Assembly: GCA_017530505.1 (NCBI GenBank)
Contig: JAFXMI010000030.1
Span: forward strand, 1-46,830
DNA: 46,830 bases
Direction of reading: 5' to 3'
DNA from: Clostridia bacterium
Lineage (GTDB): Bacteria > Bacillota > Clostridia > TANB77 > CAG-508
Every line of letters starts with the position of its first letter. The first letter of the stretch is position 1. Of this stretch, positions 35,272-43,896 are shown one piece after another. Position numbers and translations under genes: made by a program. The notes under the pieces are model-generated. The model did not search any database. It was not told the DNA's origin and was given only the letters and a program-made list of their open reading frames with translations.

Positions 35272-35895
35272 TTGAGTAATGAAGTAAAGATTTATAGGTA
35301 TAATGATGATATATCATTTAGACAATGTACATTAGCTAATAGTACTGATAACCTAACATATGGAGATTGCACTTGTTTTGAAACAAGAGAAGAAAACTGG
35401 AAAACACATTATTTTTGCAAACAATATGGAATACATTTACATTGTACAAAACATACAGAACAGGAATTAATTTTATTAAGAAGTGGTACATATGATTATT
35501 GGCTAAAATGTCCTAAATGTAATAAAGAAATTGAAATTGATGATTTAAATAAAACAATACAAGATTGCATAAAAATATTAAATATACCTAAATTTAAAGA
35601 TGCTAAATTAATTAAATTAGATGATTGGTATATTCCAGAGCTAAAAAAAGAAATTAAAGATGAAAAAATATCTGATTATTGGATTAAATCCGATGTAAAG
35701 ACAGATAAAGATGGAGATACAATTGTAGTTTTATATGTTGGCAAAAGAGATTCTAAAGATAAATGTCAGTTTTTTATAAAACCAGAAAAATTACAATTAT
35801 CAAATGACTATAAAGATTTAGATCCAGCAAAGATTCTTACAAAAATAGAGGTAACTTTAAAAGATAGAATAATTAAACAAGAATATGATAATTAG
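35272..35895 (+). CDS. Hypothetical Cys-rich protein
   Basis: 207 aa from TTG 35272 with AGAAGGAG. Several Cys/His (CTCFETRE, CKQYGIHLHCTKH, and a CPKC near residue 84) suggest zinc binding in the N-terminal half. The C-terminal half is charged with beta-type stretches (GDTIVVLYVGKRD). No family recognised. Co-directional with the defence-type genes. Confidence 0.6.
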   Translation: MSNEVKIYRYNDDISFRQCTLANSTDNLTYGDCTCFETREENWKTHYFCKQYGIHLHCTKHTEQELILLRSGTYDYWLKCPKCNKEIEIDDLNKTIQDCIKILNIPKFKDAKLIKLDDWYIPELKKEIKDEKISDYWIKSDVKTDKDGDTIVVLYVGKRDSKDKCQFFIKPEKLQLSNDYKDLDPAKILTKIEVTLKDRIIKQEYDN

Positions 35896-35926
35896 ATTAT
35901 ATAAAAGTGTAAAAGGAGAATTAAAT

Positions 35927-37630
35927 ATGGCAAAGAATTGTGTTATGTGTAATAAGAAATTAGGTTTATTTGAAAAAATATATCAAGATAAGTATTGTAA
36001 AGAATGCTATGATAAACAAGTTGCAAAAATGCAAGAAATGATTAAAATAGAAAACGAAAGAGTACGAGCCAAACAAGAAGAAGAAAGAAAAAAGCAAGAA
36101 GAAGAGCAACTAGCTAGAAAATTAAATGAAGAGAAATTATTAAAAGAAAAGAAAGATTCATTTAGAGATTATTTTTTATATACAGATTTTTTCTATGTAA
36201 TAATAAAAATAATTGATAATGTTCCTTTCCACTATAATGATATTTTTAGTGATTCAATAAAAAATAAATTTGATATAATTATGCCATTATTAAATGAAAT
36301 GATTAAGAGTTTGCCCCAAAATTATACTTTAAAAGATATAAAAGAATTAACAACATATAGAAATGAGTCAAAAATAATTAGTAAAGTACTTAAATTTAAT
36401 AATTATGTAAAAAGAGATTTAAATAGTGAAAAATATTGTCTAATAAAAATGGAAACAGAAAGATGTTCTAAAACACCTAATAATAATGTTTTAGATGATA
36501 TTGATGTGAATATATTAAATTCTTTACTTACTAGCAATTGCTTTGTAGATTTTGAATCAACAATAAATTATGCTTTAAATAATAGTTTTGCATTAATAAA
36601 TAATTATCAAAAATATGTAGAAGATTATATGAGTAAGGCTAATAATGATAGAAAATATGATACTTCAAAATGTATAGCATTTGCAAAAGAATCAGAAATG
36701 GAACAAACATATGAAATTATAAATATCTACTATTTCTATGCAATTTTTATTATATATTATGCATATTATAATAGAATAATTGATGGAATAATAAATAATA
36801 GTGAATTGTATAAAGTTTATTCTAAATTAAAAAATGAAATTCATAATGATAGTTATATTGTTGAAAAATTATATCCAATATATAATTCATTATATAGAAA
36901 AGAATTTGAAATCGAATTTGAAGAAGAAACAGATTTTAAGTTACTAATAGAAATGATACAAAAGAAAGAAAAAGAAGTAGAAAAAAATGATTATAAAAGT
37001 ATTGAAGAAAATATTTTAAATATTAATATTGAGAATTTTATAAATATGGATGGAGATGATTTACTATATGAACTTACAAGAGTGATTGAAAACAATATTG
37101 TATCATATAAAAAATACATATCTTTAGAAGAAATAATTAATATGTTTATTTATTCAAGAGAAGAAGTTAATATTTATAATAAAGTCCAAGCTCAAAAAGC
37201 AGTTTATGAAAAAGAAAGGATATTAAACGGAATTTTTGATGAAGAGAAGAAAGTTGTTAGCAATTCCTTAGATTATTCAACAATCGATAATGGCTACGAT
37301 TTTGAATCCTTTGTAGCTAACTTGTATAAAATGTTAGGATACAATGTTGAAGCTGTTACTGCAAAGAGTGGAGATCAAGGAGCAGATGTAATTATTGAAA
37401 AGGATAATATAAAATATGCAATTCAAGTTAAATATTACAATAATCCAGTTGGAAACAAAGCTGTTCAAGAAGTTGTAGCTGCAAAAAGCTTTTACAAAAC
37501 TGATAAAGCTATGGTTGTTACTAATAGTACATTCACTCCACAAGCCATAACTCTAGCAAATGCAAATGATGTTTTATTAGTGGATGGAAATAAATTAGAT
37601 GAGTTAATAAAAGAGGCAAAAAACAAATAA
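35927..37630 (+). CDS. Mrr-type restriction endonuclease domain protein
   Basis: 567 aa. An N-terminal zinc ribbon (CVMCNKKLG, CKECYDK) and a basic/acidic coiled segment (about 45-80) precede a long helical middle. The C-terminal about 120 residues form an Mrr-like PD-(D/E)xK nuclease: GYDFESFVANLYKMLGY, GDQGADVIIE, and AIQVKYY with the catalytic QxK. Mrr nucleases attack modified or foreign DNA. ATG 35927 with AAAGGAG is chosen over an upstream ATG that overlaps the previous gene. Confidence 0.85.
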   Translation: MAKNCVMCNKKLGLFEKIYQDKYCKECYDKQVAKMQEMIKIENERVRAKQEEERKKQEEEQLARKLNEEKLLKEKKDSFRDYFLYTDFFYVIIKIIDNVPFHYNDIFSDSIKNKFDIIMPLLNEMIKSLPQNYTLKDIKELTTYRNESKIISKVLKFNNYVKRDLNSEKYCLIKMETERCSKTPNNNVLDDIDVNILNSLLTSNCFVDFESTINYALNNSFALINNYQKYVEDYMSKANNDRKYDTSKCIAFAKESEMEQTYEIINIYYFYAIFIIYYAYYNRIIDGIINNSELYKVYSKLKNEIHNDSYIVEKLYPIYNSLYRKEFEIEFEEETDFKLLIEMIQKKEKEVEKNDYKSIEENILNINIENFINMDGDDLLYELTRVIENNIVSYKKYISLEEIINMFIYSREEVNIYNKVQAQKAVYEKERILNGIFDEEKKVVSNSLDYSTIDNGYDFESFVANLYKMLGYNVEAVTAKSGDQGADVIIEKDNIKYAIQVKYYNNPVGNKAVQEVVAAKSFYKTDKAMVVTNSTFTPQAITLANANDVLLVDGNKLDELIKEAKNK

Positions 37631-37631
37631 A

Positions 37632-38153
37632 ATGAAAATAGAAGAAGTTAAGAAAAAAACAGAGAAGAGAATTTTAGCAATTTATGATTGTTTTAAGAAC
37701 GGTTATATCGAAGAATCCCTTATACTATTATATTCGACAATAGATTCAATATCGTGGTTATATTCTGATGAAACAAATGTAGATAAAAGAAAACCAGGAT
37801 GTGATTTTATGAAATTTTCCAAAGATTATTATCTACCATATTTAACTGGTTATGATATATCAGTAGAGGAATTATATTTGGCAAGATGTTCTGTGGTACA
37901 TACTAGTTCATCACTTGCAAGAAATCAAAAGCAAAATAGACAATTTCAATATTCCACTTCAGAAGATAATAGAAATGTGCAAAATAATATAACGAAATTG
38001 GTATGTAGTACTTGTATTAGTATAAATATAAAAGATTTAATTTTAGCTTTGAAGTTTTCTATTGAAAAATTTTTTGATTCGTTATCTATTAACAAAATAA
38101 ATGAAATAGATAAAAAAACAGAGAACTGGTATGTAGATTGTATAATTGAATAG
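37632..38153 (+). CDS. HEPN-like protein next to the Mrr-type gene
   Basis: 173 aa. Helical, with YSTIDSISWLYSDET and LYLARCSVVHTSSS, where R-x4-H fits a HEPN RNase motif. Starts 1 bp after the nuclease stop, so it is translationally coupled. It may be the RNase or the sensor partner of the nuclease. No exact family assigned. Confidence 0.5.
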   Translation: MKIEEVKKKTEKRILAIYDCFKNGYIEESLILLYSTIDSISWLYSDETNVDKRKPGCDFMKFSKDYYLPYLTGYDISVEELYLARCSVVHTSSSLARNQKQNRQFQYSTSEDNRNVQNNITKLVCSTCISINIKDLILALKFSIEKFFDSLSINKINEIDKKTENWYVDCIIE

Positions 38154-38189
38154 AGATAAAAACTGGACATGGTTGTCCAGTTTTTATCT
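38154..38189. terminator. Bidirectional terminator between defence and mobilization genes
   Basis: Sixteen-base arms (AGATAAAAACTGGACA and its complement) around TGGT, with T-rich ends on both strands. It serves the converging HEPN-like and relaxase genes. Confidence 0.85.
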
Positions 38190-39483
38190 ATCTCTTTTTC
38201 TATCTTTCTTTTTAGCAATATCCTTTTCAGCTTGTTCTCTATTTACTTCAGTTCTTTTTTGAATTAACTTTTCTTCTTTTGCTCCTTTTTCAGCTTTACT
38301 TATTATTATTCTACAAGTTTGCAATTTTTTATTTATTCTTTCAATATCTTCGTTAAGATGATTTATTTTTACTTTGAGAATCGTTTTATCGCCACTATTT
38401 TGAGTATGGTTATATAATTTCATATAATCTTCTTTTTTAGCCTTTAAAGGCGAAATTTCTTCAAGATATTTAGTTCTTAAATTTTGTACATCTTCTAGAT
38501 TTTTTATATCATGAATATTAATCATATTAAATACATCCATCATTTTATTAAATTTATCTAATTCCTTATAATACTCAGGTGTTCTTTCAATATAATGTAT
38601 TTTGGGTGGTAACTTTCCTAAAACATATAGGAAATACACATATAATCTATAAAATGATGATGTTTTTAATAAATCTTCATTAATCTTTACGCCTTCATAT
38701 ATTTTTATTCTATATATTTTATTTTCTTTAGGTTGATAATTTCTATAATAGATTCTATCTTTAATATTCTCAAAAGTATAATCTTCTCCAAATGCTCTTG
38801 CTAATCTTATATTCCTATTGAAATATGGAGTAGATATAGATAATGAATTGTTGGACTTTTTTATATAATAGCCTTTATAGGCTAATTCATCTACAAAATC
38901 TTGATATTTTCTTGATTTTTCAATTGCTTCATCAATATCTTGTTTTATTAATTCCATTTTGCCACTATTTCGATTATAGTTTTGTATTCTGCTACTTGCA
39001 ATATCACTTTCTTTTTCTGCTTTTTCAGTTTCAATTACAGATAATCCGTATTTTCTGCATAGATCATCATTTGTTTGTCTTACTAAGGCAAGTTCTACTT
39101 TTGAATTATGATACTTACTGCCATCTACAAACGAAACAGAATTTAGTATTATATGATTATGAACATTATCTTTATCTACATGTGTACATACTAATACTTG
39201 ATATTTATCTCCCCACAAACTTTCTGCTAATTCAACACCTATATCGTTACATTCTTCTGCAGATACTTCTTTGCCATTAAATGATTGTATAAAATGATAA
39301 CCGTAGCCTACCATCTTCTTTATGAAAATTCTTTTTAGTAAGCATCATTTGAGAATATGCTATATCTGGAATACAATTTACACTAGATACTAATATTCCG
39401 TGCTCTGTTTTCTCTCCATTTTTAGCATAGTTTATAACTGCCTCTAAATTCTTTTGTATTACCGTATATTTTGTTATCGCCAT
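38184..39483 (-). CDS. Relaxase (mobilization nuclease), apparent +1 frameshift at CGG
   Basis: Nicks oriT to start conjugative mobilization. The N-terminus MAITKYTVIQKNLEA with ILVSSVNCIPD is the MobA/VirD2 relaxase start. After the shift come YHFIQSFNGKEVSAEE, the metal-binding HVDKDNVHNHIILN (HxxxxxxHNH) and ALVRQTNDDLCRKYGLSVI; the tail is charged and helical. The break is CGG at 39303-39301 (AGG CTA CGG TTA). Skipping C gives GRL-GYHFIQSF, the family sequence. Recoded length is 432 aa (3n+1). AGGAGG precedes the ATG. Confidence 0.9.
39301..39303 (-). other. CGG recoding site 4 (relaxase)
   Basis: Zero-frame context is AGG CTA CGG TTA TCA, with the stop eight codons after the CGG. Skipping C gives CTA GGT TAT CAT, Leu-Gly-Tyr-His. 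The site lies on a mobile element, not on the core chromosome. Confidence 0.85.
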
Positions 39484-39494
39484 ATTATCGCCTC

Positions 39495-39818
39495 CTAATT
39501 TTGTCTTGAGTATAATCTCTTTTCAAAATTCAATATAAAATTAGAAAGTTCTTTTGAAATATAACTATAATCATCATGCGAAACACTATATCTTGAATTT
39601 GCTATTCTTGCTATTTGATTTATATTATTTGCTATCCCATAAAGCTCTCTCTGAAAAAGTTTTATTTCATCATTTGGTTGTTCTTTTATTTTATATCCTT
39701 TAATCATACTTCTAATAAATTCTGCTTCACTTAATCCTGCAGTTTTTGATTTTTGCTTTAATAAATTATCTTCTTTTACATCTATCCATATTTGTTTTTT
39801 TATATTTCTTTTTCTCAT
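39495..39818 (-). CDS. Mobilization accessory protein (MobC-like)
   Basis: 107 aa. KKQIWIDVKEDNLLKQKSKTAGLSEAEFIRSMIKGY is a ribbon-helix-helix-type DNA-binding start and ELYGIANNINQIARIANS is the classic MobC/relaxosome signature. Expected to bind oriT and help the relaxase encoded 11 bp downstream. AAAGGAG precedes the ATG. Confidence 0.88.
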   Translation of the reverse strand: MRKRNIKKQIWIDVKEDNLLKQKSKTAGLSEAEFIRSMIKGYKIKEQPNDEIKLFQRELYGIANNINQIARIANSRYSVSHDDYSYISKELSNFILNFEKRLYSRQN

Positions 39819-39839
39819 AAAATTTGCTCTCCTTTCTTA

Positions 39840-39945
39840 AAATAATTAAAGGGGTTTGGGGAAGAATTTCCCCATCAATCAGTTTTACCCTTAAACTGAC
39901 AAGCAGTATTTATACGGGAGTATAAATGCGACGCTTGCTTTCAAA
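39840..39945. other. Candidate oriT region
   Basis: Three short inverted repeats crowd the gap upstream of the MobC-like gene: GGGGAAGAATTTCCCC (about 39858-39874), CAGTTTTACCCTTAAACTG (about 39880-39899), and ATTTATACGGGAGTATAAAT (about 39909-39929). This position and structure are usual for the origin of transfer of small mobilizable elements. The nick site is not identified. Confidence 0.5.
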
Positions 39946-39961
39946 ATATTGTCGTGTTGAT

Positions 39962-39993
39962 TTAGGTATAAATCAATTCATTAAATACAATTT
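39962..39993 (-). other. 3' exon of the interrupted TnpV gene
   Basis: Thirty-two bases which, joined to the G that ends the 5' exon, read EIVFNELIYT and stop. TnpV proteins typically end in EIV-NELIY. This fixes the 3' splice junction at 39993/39994. Confidence 0.8.
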
Positions 39994-41864
39994 AGTAAGT
40001 AAGCCTGAGGAACTTCCCCTCAGGCTTCTCTCAGAACCGTGCGTGAAACTCTCGCTTCACACGGCTCCCAATTACCTTGCCATTGGTATAATTCCAAATT
40101 TCCAGTGTGCAAATAGCTTTGTATCTCTTTGTGCAATTTTCGCTAACCATTTTATAGCTCTTTTCTTTGACCTTATAGTTTTATATTTTCTCATAACCCA
40201 TTTAACAAGAATTGAATTAAAATAATCCAATATTTTATTAACCTCTGTTTTATAATAATGCGAGTAATAATTTATCCATCCTTGTATTTTACTGTTAAAC
40301 ATATTAGCAATGTCAGATAATGATTTATCTACCTGTCTTTGTATTCTATAGCTCCTTAATTCTTTCCTTATGTCTTTTTGAGCTTTATCACTCATTGCTG
40401 GTATAAAACTATTGAATATTTGCCCTTTATTATTTTCTGCACTTCTTATTCTAAATGTATATCCTAGAAAATCAAATTTTATGTTTTCATAATTTCCTTT
40501 TCTGTTATCATCTTTGCAATATACAATTTTAGTCTTTTCTAAATTCAATTCCAGCCCACAAGTTTTAAATCTCTTATCTAAAACTTTTATAATGTATTTA
40601 GCTTGTTTTAATGATACACAATTTAAAACTCCATCATCTGCATAACGAACCCATTGTATTGTTGGAAATTCTTTACTCATAAAATCATCAAATACGTAGT
40701 GCATAAACAAATTTGCTAACACTGGACTTATTACTCCTCCTTGTGGTTTTCCTGCTGTTCTTTCTACTATTGTTCCATCTTGCATTTTAAATGGTGTTTT
40801 TAGCCATCTTTCAATGTAAAGTATTATCCATTGCTCATTTATGTGTCTTTTAACCATTTCAATTAGATAGTCATGTCTGATATTATCAAATAGACCTTTA
40901 ATATCAAAATCTACTACCCAATCTTTCTTCCAGCACCTTTCTCTTAAAACTCCTATTGCATCTATTGCTGATTTATTTGGTCTATAACCATATGAGTCTT
41001 CATAGAATAATTTTTCTACTCCTGGTTCAAAGTATATCTTAGCTACCATTTCTGCTACTCTGTCTTCAACAGTTGGTATCCCTAATATTCTAGTTCCACC
41101 ATTCTTCTTTGGTATTGCTACAGCTTTTACTGGTTTTGGAAAATATGTTCCTGATGACATTCTATTCCAGATTTTGTACAAATTATCTTTCAAATTTTCC
41201 TCAAAGTCTGATATTGTCTGGTCATCAATTCCATATGTTCCTTTATTTGCTTTTACTCTGTCAAATGCTATTTTCACTATTTGTTTTGAAATTTTAAATG
41301 GTTTTGTTTCTTCCATAAACTCCTCCTTCTTTCAAAGTTGATTTATTTCTTAAACTAGTAATCCTGAACCCTTCGCTCCATTTCCATTACAGAAACTTCG
41401 TCACTACTACAGTTCAATCTGCCCCTATTAATTACATTGGTACTCTTAGTCTTGTGGTTCTCCCACTTGATATTCTCCCTTAGCATTAATTAATAGGTTC
41501 CCACGTTTCGTATAAATGCCCATGTTAAGTTCATGCCACCTATGCACCGTCCATCATTTAGTCAGTAAACAGGTTTCCTCTAAACTTATCCCAATATGCC
41601 GAAGACTATTGGTTTTGATGAAAATTAAATCTTACGACGCTTTCAAAAAGTGGTTCACTCTCGTTCATCTCCTTAACACACACCTGACAACTTAAATGTT
41701 GCCTTTTCTCTAATACTCACTACCATATCTTTTGAATACAGCAGCTTAGAGTGGTTTGAAAACTCCACCTGTATGGCGTTTTCGGTAGACCTACTACCAT
41801 CATCTATACAATTAATTGTATCTTCAAATAGCTTATGCTATTTGGATATACGCTCGTGGCGCAC
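39994..41864 (-). mobile_element. Group II intron inside tnpV
   Basis: The 5' end is GTGCGCC at 41864, the standard GUGYG start. Domain V (GAGCC...GGTTCT, 40067-40033) and a domain VI hairpin (GAAGCCTGAGG with its complement) precede the 3' end. The intron is about 1.87 kb and carries its own reverse transcriptase ORF. By exon reconstruction the last intron bases are ACT rather than the usual AY end. Confidence 0.9.
40072..41316 (-). CDS. ltrA: Group II intron reverse transcriptase/maturase
   Basis: 414 aa. RT fingers and palm (KPVKAVAIPKKNGGTRILGIP, YGYRPNKSAIDAIG, FDIKGLFDNI, GKPQGGVISPVLANL) with the catalytic YADD, then the maturase X/thumb region (IQGWINYYSHYYKTE, with FAHWKF near the end). 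It has no C-terminal HNH endonuclease, as in several bacterial intron classes. It helps splice the intron and copies it during retrohoming. AGGAGG precedes the ATG. Confidence 0.96.
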   Translation of the reverse strand: MEETKPFKISKQIVKIAFDRVKANKGTYGIDDQTISDFEENLKDNLYKIWNRMSSGTYFPKPVKAVAIPKKNGGTRILGIPTVEDRVAEMVAKIYFEPGVEKLFYEDSYGYRPNKSAIDAIGVLRERCWKKDWVVDFDIKGLFDNIRHDYLIEMVKRHINEQWIILYIERWLKTPFKMQDGTIVERTAGKPQGGVISPVLANLFMHYVFDDFMSKEFPTIQWVRYADDGVLNCVSLKQAKYIIKVLDKRFKTCGLELNLEKTKIVYCKDDNRKGNYENIKFDFLGYTFRIRSAENNKGQIFNSFIPAMSDKAQKDIRKELRSYRIQRQVDKSLSDIANMFNSKIQGWINYYSHYYKTEVNKILDYFNSILVKWVMRKYKTIRSKKRAIKWLAKIAQRDTKLFAHWKFGIIPMAR

Positions 41865-42195
41865 CTTCAGCTCTATTTTTTATATTGTTCATTTTTTGTA
41901 CCCATTCTAATTGATTATTTGCCTTTAATTCTTCATTAATATTTTCTTGTTCTGCAAATTGTTTTATTAAGTTATTTACTTTTGTATTTGACTCTTCATC
42001 TATTATTACTAAATGTTCGTGTAGCTTGTTATTTAGTAATAGTTCTTGATATAAAACTTGTTTATGCTCTTTCAGAAAGTTTAATCTTAATAATCCATAT
42101 TTACCAAAATGCTTTCCTTTTGTTTCTTTGCTTTCTTCAGGAATTGTTATATTAAGTAAATAATAATCTCCATATTTTGTATATTCTAATTTCAT
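41865..42195 (-). CDS. TnpV-family protein, 5' exon (interrupted by group II intron)
   Basis: MKLEYTKYGDYYLLNITIP, KYGLLRLNFLKEHKQVLY and ELKANNQLEWVQKMNNIKN match TnpV of Bacillota transposons and mobilizable elements. The frame reaches NRAE and enters the intron at GAA G|GTGCG. Spliced, the protein would be about 120 aa. The ATG at 42195 follows GGAGTG, which is inside the end of the replication gene, so the two are coupled. Confidence 0.85.
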
Positions 42196-42200
42196 TAAAA

Positions 42201-42767
42201 TCACTCCATTTCATCTTTATCTTCAAAATTATAATTTGCATAAAGAAAATCTAAATTATCGTAATGCCTTTGTTCATAATTTTGGTAGCTGTTTTTCTTT
42301 CCTCTATTGTTATAGTTATTATTGTTATAGTTAGGTCGTAAATTTTCCGTGTCCTGAGTCGTAGATTTTACGATTCGGGACTCGTAATTTTTACGAATCA
42401 CTTTTGTTAATTCTTCATCATGTTCTATTTTTCCTACATAGATTAGGTTTGGCTTATTTGCACCTCGCTTTTTCTCGTGTATTAACCTACATTCATTTAA
42501 TTGCTTAAATGCTTTTGTTGCAGTTTTATCAGATAGATTAAGCATTGTCTGTACTTCTTTTCTAGTAAATATAAGAAATACATTACCATCTTCATCAATC
42601 CAGTTATTTTTAGCTGATAAAGTTAGTCTATTTAATAGAAATCCGTAGAGAATTTTGCTATCTGAATTTAATTTATCTCTATATTTCTTGTTAAAGAATA
42701 ATTCCATAGGTATTTGATAATATAAATGCTCAAAACATTCATGAGCTTTATAAGGTATAAATTCCAT
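42201..42767 (-). CDS. RepA_N-type replication initiator
   Basis: 188 aa from ATG 42767. FEHLYYQIPMELFFNKKY and LNSDSKILYGFLLNRLTLS are the RepA_N hallmark, followed by a winged helix (TRKEVQTMLNLSDKTATKAFKQL) and a variable Asn/Tyr-rich tail. RepA_N proteins initiate replication of plasmids and integrative elements of Bacillota. The longer frame upstream of 42767 is non-coding leader (it even holds an in-frame CGG). The 313-bp gap upstream holds a hairpin and no gene. Confidence 0.85.
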   Translation of the reverse strand: MEFIPYKAHECFEHLYYQIPMELFFNKKYRDKLNSDSKILYGFLLNRLTLSAKNNWIDEDGNVFLIFTRKEVQTMLNLSDKTATKAFKQLNECRLIHEKKRGANKPNLIYVGKIEHDEELTKVIRKNYESRIVKSTTQDTENLRPNYNNNNYNNRGKKNSYQNYEQRHYDNLDFLYANYNFEDKDEME

Positions 42768-42960
42768 TTCTACATCCTTTCTGATAATCAGAATAGGAAT
42801 AATAATAAATAAAGGGAGTTTTGATAGACTTATCAAAGAATAAAATCTTCCCGACATGCAATCCCGACACTTTATATGAATTATAGGGTATTTTTTGGAA
42901 CTTTTCAGAACTGCTCCCAAGTACCTATAAAAAGTGCCTTTTTGCTGAAATAACGCAAAA

Positions 42961-42998
42961 AAATACAGGTTAGAAATTTGATTTCTAATCTGTATTTT
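42961..42998. terminator. Long hairpin in the repA leader
   Basis: AAATACAG-TTAGAAAT pairs with ATTTCTAA-CTGTATTT around TTG, 17-bp arms with one G-T position. It could be a terminator/attenuator for repA or a replication-origin structure. Confidence 0.6.
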
Positions 42999-43081
42999 GG
43001 TGCAGATGTGAGAACTGATAATTCTTAAAACACGCATATTGCAGCATTTTCCTAAACTAAAAACTATATTTTAATGTAATT

Positions 43082-43252
43082 TTAATGTAATTTTTTATTA
43101 TTCCAATAAAATGCATCATTTAAACCCATTCTATAAACCTTTATAGTATAGTTACTAAATATTTTCATTATTATTATATCACATATATTTAAATTTGTCT
43201 TTAAATATTTTAATAATAATTTCTTTTTTAAGTTATCATTAATTTTTCTCAT
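43082..43252 (-). CDS. Small hypothetical protein
   Basis: 56 aa with a strong GAAGGAGGAG site. MRKINDNLKKKLLLKYLKTN followed by CDIIIMKIFSNYTIKVYRMGLNDAFYW. Basic N-terminus; no known family. Upstream of the replication gene on the same strand, at the end of the mobilizable element. Confidence 0.5.
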   Translation of the reverse strand: MRKINDNLKKKLLLKYLKTNLNICDIIIMKIFSNYTIKVYRMGLNDAFYWNNKKLH

Positions 43253-43358
43253 AATATCTCCTCCTTCAAGAAAATATTAGAGATATCTCTATAATATTAT
43301 TATATCACTTTATGTCAACAATTTTAAGTAACAAAATTGTATAATATAACCTAGTCTA

Positions 43359-43529
43359 CTATTTCAATTCTTTTAACAAATCCTCCACATAATCAGCAGC
43401 ATGATTTTCTTTACTTTCTATTTTTTGGACCACACAAGCAATGTATGTTAAAAGTTTCTCTTTACTTTCATCATTTTTTATAGAACAAGCTAATATTTTA
43501 AATGCTTCTATCAAATCTTTTTCAGACAT
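43359..43529 (-). CDS. Small helical hypothetical protein
   Basis: 56 aa; MSEKDLIEAFKILACSIKND then a charged helical tail ending YVEDLLKELK. GGGTGGTAAAAAC precedes the ATG. Divergent from the HTH gene at 43679, so it may be a partner or antirepressor. No family recognised. Confidence 0.45.
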   Translation of the reverse strand: MSEKDLIEAFKILACSIKNDESKEKLLTYIACVVQKIESKENHAADYVEDLLKELK

Positions 43530-43678
43530 GTTTTTACCACCCTAAACTATTATATCAGTTTATATGTTACAAGTAAAGCATATACAACCTTGTAATATAG
43601 AAGTTTAGTAATTATCAAGGTTTTATATTTTTAATATAATTATTACATACTTATTATATAGATTGGAGGTGAACTGTT

Positions 43679-43882
43679 ATAATTCGAATAAAATTAGGGG
43701 AACAATTAGAAAAAGAACACAGATCTAAATACTGGCTTATGAAAGAAGCAAACATTACTATAACATGTATGAATAGATTAATAAAAAATGAAGCTTCTGC
43801 AGTTTACTTTGATACACTAGAAAGAATCTGTATAGCTTTAAATTGTGATCCTGTAGACTTAATAGATTGGGATAAAAGGTAA
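43679..43882 (+). CDS. XRE-type helix-turn-helix regulator with a non-canonical ATA start
   Basis: 67 aa. IRIKLGEQLEKEHRSKYWLM, ITITCMNRLIKNEA and YFDTLERICIALNCDPVDLI are a typical small Cro/CI-like HTH (members begin Met-Ile-Arg-Ile). A perfect GGAGGTGA stands 6 nt before ATA at 43679, exactly where the Met codon belongs, and no ATG/GTG/TTG is available in-frame nearby. Probably the regulator of the downstream gene. Confidence 0.7.
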   Translation: MIRIKLGEQLEKEHRSKYWLMKEANITITCMNRLIKNEASAVYFDTLERICIALNCDPVDLIDWDKR

Positions 43883-43896
43883 GGAGAAAAACACTA

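Noticed and set aside
39926..40225. Plus-strand ORF across the intron 3' end
   Set aside because: It covers domains V-VI of the group II intron and part of the maturase in antisense; not a gene.
42768..43037. N-terminal extension of the RepA_N gene with a CGG codon
   Set aside because: The family begins at MEFIPYKAHE with its own GGATGTAGAA context at 42767; the upstream stretch is leader DNA, so its CGG does not count against the recoding rule.
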